Shown here: positions 1 to 9,700 of the stretch, piece by piece
Layout: each line of letters begins with the position of its first letter
How positions within the stretch are numbered: position 1 is the stretch's first letter
Source of the DNA: Beroe ovata
Taxonomy: Eukaryota > Ctenophora > Nuda > Beroida > Beroidae
DNA length: 16,194 nucleotides
Assembly (NCBI GenBank): GCA_946803715.1
Contig: CAMPET010000158.1
Coordinates: 143,097-159,290 of the forward strand
Direction: 5' to 3'
Notes under the pieces: generated by a model
Database searches by the model: none
What the model was told of the DNA's origin: nothing
What the model saw: only the letters and a program-made list of their open reading frames with translations
Position numbers and translations under genes: made by a program

Positions 1-43
1 TGTGTGTGAGTGTGTGTGTGACATGTGTGTGTGTGTGTGTGTC
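1..43. repeat. TG microsatellite
   Basis: Imperfect TG repeat with GAG and ACA interruptions at the very start of the window; it may continue to the left. Confidence 0.93.
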
Positions 44-464
44 TACCCTGTCACCACATGTCTTGATTGACAACTTGTATCCGATGTCACATAGTGCAGT
101 AATCAAATTAGAGGTAGAACTCATTTGTCAGGTCAATGACTCGAATGAATTTTCAGAAGAATCAGAAGAAATGAATAGGGATCAACCCCACCAAGCATGA
201 TAAGTTTGGGCAAAAGTTGCGTCATCAAAATTTTCCTCAATTTCCGTTGACGCGGGTGACGTAGATAATTTAGGAATAATAAGATCGAATCATAATCAGG
301 TTAAAATTTCTTGTTTATAATTCGATAAACTGAAAATCTCCTGGTAGGAAGGTGTACCAAGTACAAATTGTACTATGTACATTCATACAGATTCTCACTT
401 CCTTAGTATGGATTTCCAGCCCCCAAACGTACAACCATAACAAATCGAAGCAGTGCTATATTGG

Positions 465-516
465 GTACATTGTACAATGTACCTACATATTGTACAGTGT
501 ACATTGTACAATGTAC
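465..516. repeat. Two perfect 18-bp palindromes, GTACATTGTACAATGTAC
   Basis: The same self-complementary 18-mer occurs at 465-482 and 499-516, 34 bp apart, with an imperfect copy (ATATTGTACAGTGTAC) between them. Related TGTAC-rich sequence occurs at about 351-383. It lies 44 nt after the exon-11 donor on the transcribed strand. Confidence 0.93.
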
Positions 517-559
517 ATCGTATAGCAGGTACAAAGTATATTGCCCCCACAAACCCCAC

Positions 560-769
560 CTTTCATTTTGATGATCCTCCCCGGCTCCGGCCAGTCTGAG
601 AACTTCTCCCGGAGTGATATGGGTTCCTTGCCCTGGATAGTGACGGTATTTATGCCCCAATCGGGTCGTTCGACCTGGATCTTGCCCACCTCATTCTGTA
701 TCCTCCGGCCAGATCCCGTTACCAGGGACCGGAGTTGCTTCGTGGAAACACTCACTCTCCGGCCCCCGC
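560..769 (-). CDS. SVIL: Exon 11, end of gelsolin-like repeat 2
   Basis: The exon has two bases, 69 codons and one base (phase 1 at both ends). The acceptor is a very strong ACCCTCCCTCCCCCAG; the donor AAAG|GTGGGG is weaker. It opens with GGRRVSVSTKQLRS, which extends the RRxS insert, then a basic helix-like part. It then closes the repeat with RPDWGINTVTIQGKEPISLR and EKFSDWPEP. RPDW, V-IQG-EP and F-W are typical of the last strand and helix of gelsolin repeats. The following exon must start in phase 1 and lies beyond position 1. Confidence 0.94.
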
Positions 770-3700
770 CTGGGGGAGGGAGGGTGGAAATCAGTTCAGG
801 GAAATGGGTTCAGTTTAGGGATATGGGTTCAATAGAAGGGGTGGGGTTGAGTTAAACGATTTGTGTCTTGAGTCATGTATGCCAGTTAATCAAGAGCAGC
901 GGAAGTGGAAGACGCATGATATATACTGAGTTCCTCTCTGTCCCCAGTACCTGGTTTGTTGGGATCTGTCCCATGGTGGACGATACTACTCCTCCTGGAC
1001 GAGGAAGACGATGAGCACGAGGGAAGGGACGTGGTGGACGTGCAGGACATGGACCTCGCGAAACCGCCCCCCTGGGACGTGGACACTCGTCGTGTTGCCG
1101 TGGAGACGCGTCTCGAGCTGACCTGTAGGCAGTCGTGGGTTTTTATACTATGCTTCTCCTTGCGTTTTCAAGTGAAGGTGAAAATAGAAGAAGAATGGTT
1201 CATGCACTTTCTGTAAAATGTATCATTTTCAATTGGTTTGGGCATGACCATTGTTGAAAATTTGTGAGAAATTCGAAACGATATACTCAATTTCATCTGA
1301 TATAGTATATACCATAACCTATTATCTACCTAATTCGATCAATTTTTGAATTGCGTTGATAAAAATCGAAACAAAATGTGTACGCGTCTTCAGATACAAA
1401 AGGTGTCTGTTCAGATACCTATAGCGTCCATCCAACCAACCTGTGATGCAACACTCTGCCTACGTGAACCGGATGAGATCGATGTACGACTGATATTATC
1501 TGCTGAGGCGACCTGCGGGTTCGAGTTGAGATTTTCTGAGGAAAGCTGTTGCATTTGTAACTCAACAGAACTTGCTCCCTCTATTTTTTGGGATCAGGGT
1601 GGAATGAAATCATCATTCTATATTGATACCTACCCGAAATGAGTCACATTTCAACACTCACTTTCGATAAGGTAGCTCTCCCCGAATTTACACTCAGACT
1701 GACCCGCCTACCACCAGTGTGCGCTGTCACGTTGTCCGAGCTGATACTCCGCTGAGTTAAACTGTGATCTGAGGGAAGTGGAACATCAACTCAGCTTGAG
1801 AGAAGAATCAACTCAATTAAGAGGGAGATGATCAATTATCAACAGAATTAGCGTACATAAACTGGTAGAATAATGGGGTTTGAAATTCCAATGAAGGTTT
1901 GGGAACATGAACTGATCGCAACACTCACTGGAAGCGGCAGAGGAGATTCGTCTCTTATTCCCGGACATCGCAGCACATGACACCCTTCTGGAGCACCCAC
2001 CTACTGGTTCTGTTGTTGTTGTCAGGGCACCGGCTGTCATGGCAACGCTCGTTCTGCGACCCTGGTGTCAACAAAGTGGTGTCAGGGAACGATGGCTAAA
2101 GGTGTCAAGGAAATGGTATTTAGACAGCTGCTTTTGACGTCAACAATCCCAAGGTTATGGTGTCAAGATACAGCATGGTGTCAAGATCCAGCATGGTGTC
2201 AAGAGACTCACCACTGACGGCGTTATATCCGGATTGAGAGCTACTGCCTCCTCNCTGTCATGGCAACGCTCGTTCTGCGACCCTGGTTTCAACAAAGTGG
2301 TGTCAGGGACCGATGGCTAAAGGTGTCAAGGAAATGATATCTGCTTTTGACGTCAACAATCCCAAGGTTATGGTGTCAAGATTCATCATGGTTTCAAGAT
2401 ACAGCATGGTGTCAAGATCCAGCATGGTGTCAAGAGACTCACCACCGGCGGCGTTATATCCGGATTGAGAGCTACTGCCTCCTCCCGTTCCTTCTGTTCC
2501 TTCTTGCTCTTCTGGTACTCCTCCTCAGCGAGCTGGAGTGCTTTCTTCCTGCTTGAGATGGGCACACTCTTCCCACACCACACATAGTACTCGGTGATGA
2601 AGTCCAGGAGGAACGTCTGCGGAGAGAACCAATTAGCTGATTGTAATTGATCACCCAATTACCTAGGTATTACCAAGATGAAAGGTTAATTCTTCCGATT
2701 GTATTCTCTCCTATTCAATAAGTTGCATCAAACTATACGGTATACATGGCGTAATGTCTCATGTGATGTCTCATTATCGAGGGCGTGACTGTGACATCGT
2801 TTGGTGCATGAAGCTAGCGGTAGCGCTGGACCAATGAGGAACAAAGCCATTAGCAACAATCAGGCAATTACTTGAAAGTGTGCCTCACGGATGTTTGTAT
2901 CAGGTCTTTTTCACCTTTTCTGTTTTAAAGAAGTTCATAAAGAAGGTGCATTGTGAGCCCTCAGATCACAGATAGGGTCAAGGGGACCTAGGAACATGAT
3001 AGACTATAGAGTTCCAGATCTATCCTTCTAGTTCCATAACATAGTAGACAGAAATTCCTATCCGGAGTTGAGATTCCACACTGATTCTGCGATAATTACG
3101 GTGATTACTTCGTAATTACAGACACACTCAGGAGTGACTATACATTGTACGAGGTCTAGAGCTTCAGACGTTTATGTTGATATATCAGACAATATAAGTG
3201 TTTTGTGAAGGTGTTATCACGGATATTTGGATGTTTGATATGGTGAATGTTTGTTCAAACACACATAAATATCTCCGTCCCAGCCCCGTCCTCTCCCCCG
3301 ATTACCGAGTACCGACCTATTCTGGTCGAGGTTTAACTCATTGTTATAGTCCACAAAAACTCTAAAGACCGTAAACTCAGTTCATCTGTGTGTACAGTGT
3401 AATGAATAGGTATTCATTCCATACCTATCTAACCATTTGTATTGAGTCTAGAATATTTTTCATCCTCATACAAAGCACTGGGTTCCCATTGAAACTCGAT
3501 GCGAACAATGCACGAACATTGATACACTTGAGAGGCTATGTGATATCATTATTTTAGTGAGAAATGTGTACATTGCTGGCGTAAGGCAAGTTTTACATCC
3601 TAACTCAATTAATGATGTGTTTAGCTAAGTGATGTGCTTAGCTAAGTGATGTGCTTAGCTAAGTGATGTGCTAAGCTAAGTGGGGCGCGTCACTGAAAGA

Positions 3701-6700
3701 GCGTGTTCGTTCGCTTCTGGTTATGTTTGTTTGTATGCATGGGTGGGACGTTTGTTTGCTCTTATCTATGCAGCCTGCAGAACATGGTGAATGTGTATTA
3801 GAGAAGTGGCAACAGGATAGATTAATAGAGAATTATAGCGACCCAGCATATTATTCCAGGAAACGCTCCAAATTGGATTTGCGGTTTTCTTACTTGCTGC
3901 TTATTTCTACACTGGGGGCCGCATTTTACACATTTTACACATGCGTGTCTGCAAAATTACTCACAGTCTACAGCTACTCTGCTCATTGATGAGTTCAAGT
4001 GATGCTTGACGGACTTGGAGACAAGTTGCCCGACACACCCAGCTGAACTCCGCCCAATTGTAGAGATAGTGGAACTCGGGCGGAGCCTCTACACTGTACA
4101 ATTTACAGTGCCGCACTGCTACTTTAATTGATAATTAACATACCTAAGTGTGTAGTACAGTTTCAGGTGACCACAAGATCGAATGACGGCCTCAAAGTGA
4201 CTCACAACTACAAAATTACTGTCTCTATCAACAGTCATCACTCTGACCTAATTATCGTATGAATTCTGCGAAGTCATTATCAAATTTTGGCAACTTGCCA
4301 GCACCTCACAAAATCAATCACCGGTTTAGGAGAAGAAACAGAAATTGTTAACTCAAAACACATCCTGCTACGCACCTCCTTTGAGTCGAGCATGTCGTAT
4401 TTGAGTCTCTTGCCCGTGCTGACTTGTACAAACTCCGGCACCGACTGATGGTCGTCCTCATCCTTGAATATGCTGATCCGAGCCTCCTCCTGGAACCGGC
4501 GTTCGAACTCCCGGTCATCGATTACCGCGTCTTTTTCTGGGAGGAGCAAAAAGAGGATGGGAGGAGTACAAGATGCTGGGAGGAGTAAAAGAGGAGCAAA
4601 AAGAGGATGGGAGGAGTAAAAGAGGAGTAAAAGAGGATGGGAGGAGTAAAAGAGGAGTAAAAGAGGATGGGAGGANGATGGGAGGAGTAGAAGAGGAGCA
4701 AAAAGAGGATGGGAGGAGTAAAAGAGGAGCAAAAAGAGGATGGGAGGAGTAAAAGAGGAGTAAAAGATGAGGGGTAGAGTCAAAGATTTTGGGTGGACAT
4801 GGTATGAAGGGTCAAGGGTGGTAAGATTTTTCCTCACTACGGTAGCGGATTGAAGCTTTCGTTGTTGAGAAAATCATCTGTCTAAGGGGAGGATTTATCC
4901 TGTTTTGTAACACTGTGTATAAGGATAAGAAGGAGAAGGTCCAAGTTTTAAATTCAACTCCAGTAGGAAGAAGTGTGTCATGCCACTGATTATCATATAC
5001 CATGTAACACGCACAAACAATAGGATGATGTTGTAACATCAGGTATGTGGGGTTATTGATTTGTCACACACTTTAAACACCCTCCTCATCATTCACACAC
5101 ACACAGCACACACACACACACACACANCACAGACACAGACACAGACAGTACACACACATACACACACACACACAAACGCACGCACACACACATAGATGTG
5201 CAGATGTTTCACGCTCGAAGTGACACTTCCGAGCAAGTCAAGAAGGGAATTTCTTCATGCCGAGTGTACACTAACCAGCGATTGGGGGACGACCGCCCAG
5301 TAACTGGAAGAACCTCTTGAAGTCGGGTTTACTCATGTCCATATCACGTTCATGAAGAGTGATACACTTGAGTGCGGTGCAGCCCATTTCCTTGTTCCGT
5401 ACTATACGGTCAATGAGATCGTTACCCTGTAATGATAAGGTAATTATTCATATTAGGATATTAATTGAATTAATTCGCATTAGGTAATTAGGGTAGTCAT
5501 AATTCGCTAATTGAAATGATTAGATAATTAGATCCTGTTCATCTGGATCAAGGATTCCATGCTCTCAGATCGTCACATCATGAGAGGGGCACAACATTTC
5601 CGCTTTCTATCCTCTATGAACATAGCATAATAATACACGGGAGAAAGGCACGTATAATAATTCAACAATTTGCTACAATTTACTGCTACGCCTTCACACC
5701 TCTATCCATTATAACTCCACGCTTCCAACCTCACATCACGGCTCACTATCATACTATCACAAAGCTAGGTATATATCTGCTAACTATCGCCGTGCATGAA
5801 GCTGTGACAACAGTCGGATTACAGAGTCATGATAATGAACTCCTCAGAAAGTATTGGGAGAGAATAAATGTGTCGGTAGGTGTATAATATCTTACTCGAT
5901 AAACGGAACTGTCATATATGATATACAATAACGGTCGTAAGTAGAAGGTTGTTTCTTGCTAATAATCGATAATTTGCTCGGTGAAGCTAGAAGTAATGCG
6001 TGCAACATCCTGTTAGCTGCACACTAATTCAAGAGTGGGAATTTAACTGTTACTATAGTCGATGATATGAATCTATGACACGCAGTAAAAAGAGAGAGAG
6101 AAGATACTTCCCAGAGTGCTAATTACCTCTGTAAAGTTATTATGATGCATTGAAGTGGAGAACGCGCGGTGGAAATAGTCTGGAGCTCCTTCACGAAACG
6201 AGTAACGACGATTTCTACCCAATAAGTGTTCGATTTACGGGGAAAATTACGAAGGAAATAAATGAGTTCCTCCACGAGACTTCCCTCAGTGTATTCATCT
6301 GCGAAAAAAATCAAACTTACGCAGATTTTGTTTTTCTTCGTGAGATTTGGTCACCATACCATATATGGAAATTAATTAGTGACTGCAAATATACGAAATC
6401 TTCGTAAGTCTACTTTTCCTTCGTAAGTCAGATTTTGAGTGGCAAAAGTTACGACGATATATAAGGCGACAAAATTGCATTCGTAAGGGAAATTTTCCTA
6501 CGTTATAGTGGCACTGCGATGTTTTTAAGAATGTCCCCCACGAAACGAGTTACGACGATTTTTACGCAATAAGTGTTCGATTTACGGGGAAAGGAAATGT
6601 CCCCCCTTACCTTTGCCTTCTCGTGAACATTGGCTTCCTGCCCTACGAAGTGGAAAAGCTCTGTTTGATTGAGAAGTATGAACACATCCCCGCTGTTCAA

Positions 6701-9700
6701 TGAGGAGACTTTACAGTCAACCAGGGCACATTGCACCTGCCAAATGGAGAAAGTGGTCAAGCTATGGAAATGGTATTTTCCATGGTTGATACCAGTACTT
6801 ATTCTTATATTAGTTTTCTTGCCTAACTCACATTTTTCCTCCCTTTCAACTGTAGCAGCATCTTCTCTGGGAATTTGGACTCCACGCTCGACTCCTCACC
6901 GGCAGCTTTGCTAACCTTTGCCGAACCGTCCGCTTTCTTTTCCGTCTTTCGGAGCTGGAGGGCGGCACTGGCAAAGTCGATCTTCATCTGGAGACCGTTG
7001 ATCGCGGAGGCTGCCAGACGAGCTGAAATTGGAGAGGAAATTAGGGGGAGTTTTAGGGAGTTTCAAATCGTAAATCATGTGTTTTTAGAGGGGTTAATTT
7101 GTACGGAATTCATCACAATGGAACACCAAATTGATTATTATGATTATTCATTGTTGTAACAAGTACGAATTCAGAAACAATAGAATATTTATTTTGTTAC
7201 AAGACGAGCATGCCGAGATATTTGTTAGTTTTGTTAAGCAACTTTTATGGCGTGCGGTTTATGAAGTTATTCAGCGAATAGTTAAAAAGTAAGCAACATA
7301 TATCACTGCGTTCGATGTCTTCAAGAATTTCAAACTTTTTGGATAGCCATGTGAGTTTCTTGAATCATGATTAAAATCCAAGCTTCCTTCTCGCAGAAAG
7401 TGTTCTGTGATATTATAACAAGGCTTCGCTATCGATTTATCGATTGTATGCCTGCTAGAGCAACATTACCGATAAACTCAGTTTATCATTGACCAGTCAG
7501 AGACACGTGCTCATACACACAGACTCACACACGTACACACGCACACACACACGTACACACGCACAGACACACACACAATATCCATAATCATTCGGCGTTA
7601 TAATCCGAATTATATATTCGACTAATGACGAGTTGGCGGTGTCTCACACCTTATGACTCGCAAATGACCGGTCTTTGGAATATTCACAAGGATTTTTATC
7701 ATAATCACACATCACGATCACGCTATCACATATCACTTTATCACTTTAATGATCACACTCACATTAAAACGAAAGGATAGGTAACAGGGGGGCGCTGCTA
7801 TATGGTGACTAATGACCCTTGCTGGGATATGCGCATGTGACAGTGTTTGAAAATCCATAACGACGAAATTAACATATTTAGGGGGAATAAAACAAATTTA
7901 GAGGGGGAATTAGTGATTTTTCCAAGCTGATAATTATGAAGGATCATGCATTCCATGAACATCCTCAAAGCAAGGAGTAATTCGTCATAGTGATCACTGA
8001 ATAGCCACATATTGAGACATGACATCGAAACAGCAGGAATATTGATACAGACCGCTCAAACAGCAGCTAAAGCAAGCACTACAAAGGACAGCTAAACTAC
8101 TGTATTGACAGATAAACTACAGCATGCTGCCATGTTACCATACACCTATACTGACCATCCGACTTGGCTGAAATGATTATGCATTATAAATCCTATGTCA
8201 AACCTTTCCTACTGTCAATAATTGGTGCCAAAAATTAAAATAAAATAACCCGAATACACCTGTTTAGCTGCTTGTCTCACCTTTGCTCCAGTGCACGCCG
8301 TGAGCTGACTTCCCGTCAGCTTTGCCCGCAGCACCAGCAGCCTGTGCGGGCGACAACTCAGCATTATCCCGCAGGTTCCTCTGCTCCAGTTCATTCCTCT
8401 GCTTGACAGGATTGCTCGATGTAACGTTTCGTCTCTGTGGTCGGATGGAGCTCTTGAATGGTGACTGCAATCTGGGAGGAAACGGGAGTCAGTGCCAAAA
8501 ACGGGAATCCAGCATTGAATACAACTTGATAAGAGAGAATCCTCAAAGTGAGTAAGGCCACGCAGGATACGGATATAGCATAGGTAAAACTTAGCATTGA
8601 TATCGATATTCAAGAATAATTTGAATATTATTCAATCTTTTCCTGCTCTCATGACACTCAGTACAAAGTAGGGTAGAGGGGGGGGACTCACAAATAATTA
8701 TGAGGGTTGTCAGTCTTAGCTTTTGTTTCTGGTGGGAAAATGGTGCTGGTCGAATTAAGATACCGTTTCAGTAGGGTGGTAATCATGAATTTACCGCGGG
8801 GAGATGCACTCGGTCCAGGTGGATCGACAAACATCCAATATAATGGAACTCTTCGGTTACCTAAATGTGAGTAGGCTCCCGTGAAAACTTTGACTTTCTA
8901 AATGGGACAGAGAAGAATAAAGTTGCCGGAAAAAATAAGATCGTTAACCGGACTATGGCTGTATTGATCACGTATAATAGTCAGTTTTAAACTTTACAGC
9001 ACTACCATATATACTTATACAATCAAATTTGAGACAGCTGATGAGCTTAAAAGACGAATCATGTCCTGTTAACCTGTGTATTTTCTGCTTCACCGAACAA
9101 CGCTCTGTGTTCATGATTATGATAGTTACACCAATAATATACCTACACCAAACGACAGAAAAGCATTCAAGCACGAAAAATATATACAAGGTACTTCTAC
9201 CATGAAAAGTAAACAACAACAAAGATCCGAGTCGTACTGAAAATTTGATTACTGCGTAGGTCCAAGTACCCAGTACAGACCCTCGTAGATTTCTCAATTA
9301 TCTGAGATCAAAGACGGATTACAGTTGAAACGCCAGCAACGGATAAAGGTTGAGTCGAGTCTGATCAGACACTTACATAGATCAATGGGTTCTTTTCAGA
9401 CGTAGCTGTCAATTATTGATAATTTGGTATAAGAAGTCATAATCAATACAGCTGTCATTGTTTCGTCAATGAGCAAATCCTGGTGATACCACAATTTATG
9501 CAAATAATAGGTAGGTACACACTACACAGTGTAAATCAGTGACAAAATGAATATGAAATCACTACTCAAAGTCAAAAATCACTACTCAAAATCAAAAAAG
9601 ATCCATCAAAATCATGGATCGGACGGCTGAATGAGTTGTGTGAGAAAAGCTGTGCTGCATAATTGGACTCAGCTGTAAACAGAGATTCAGTCTGAGAAGA

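Larger units (their letters stand above)
1..559 (-). other. Intron after exon 11 (partial)
   Basis: No exon of the gelsolin family is visible here on the minus strand, and no plus-strand gene is supported. It contains a TG microsatellite at its left end and a cluster of TGTACA-rich sequence with two perfect palindromes between about 350 and 540. Confidence 0.75.
1123..2442 (-). other. Intron between exons 9 and 10
   Basis: A phase-0 intron of 1,320 bp. It holds the tandem duplication at 2034-2484 and its 18-bp minisatellites. Between 1123 and 2033 no gene is supported; a Ser/Arg-rich open stretch near 1929-2005 ends at a GTGAGT but does not fit the neighbouring phases. Confidence 0.7.
2034..2484. 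repeat. Tandem duplication of exon-9 end plus intron, N at junction
   Basis: Copy A is 2034-2253 and copy B is 2255-2484, with the single N at 2254 between them. Both start CTGTCATGGCAACGCTCG and end GCTACTGCCTCCTC. They differ by a few substitutions, an insertion of about 9 bp in copy A (TTAGACAG) and one extra 18-bp unit in copy B. Copy B runs straight into the intact exon 9; copy A holds only the exon's last 42 nt (2212-2253) and its donor (actcac at 2206-2211), with one Pro-to-Ser change. It could be a real duplication or two haplotypes joined in assembly. Confidence 0.92.
4537..5275 (-). other. Intron between exons 7 and 8
   Basis: A phase-1 intron of 739 bp. Its 3' end is the pyrimidine minisatellite at 4538-4768, and near its 5' end is the CA microsatellite at 5094-5192. 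Nothing gene-like is seen between them (4769-5093). Confidence 0.8.

Noticed and set aside
541-855. Plus-strand 104-codon open frame
   Set aside because: Antisense shadow of exon 11; the minus strand has the conserved gelsolin motifs and splice sites.
956-1216. Plus-strand acidic open frame (DEEDDEHEGRD)
   Set aside because: It is the antisense shadow of the serine/arginine codons of exon 10 and runs past its splice sites.
1929-2005. Minus-strand Ser/Arg-rich stretch (RRVSCAAMSGNKRRISSAAS) ending at a GTGAGT, a possible extra exon
   Set aside because: In the frame that reads RRVS it leaves in phase 1, whereas exon 10 must be entered in phase 0. The frame that would fit needs a poor TAG acceptor with no pyrimidine tract. 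The similarity to exon 10 is low-complexity.
3614-3681. CRISPR-like array
   Set aside because: Units are directly adjacent with no spacers, in a eukaryotic intron.
3723-3989. Plus-strand 88-codon frame with a hydrophobic stretch (FSYLLLISTLGAAFYTFYTC)
   Set aside because: No homology recognised, no splice or promoter context, and a length that can arise by chance in 16 kb.
4048-4085. Hairpin CTCCGCCC / GGGCGGAG
   Set aside because: An eight-base stem with a 22-base loop in an intron, with no T-run or known context, is too weak to call functional.
8968-9297. Minus-strand 109-codon frame in the large intron
   Set aside because: Composition is like AT-rich non-coding DNA, with no domain and no supporting splice sites.
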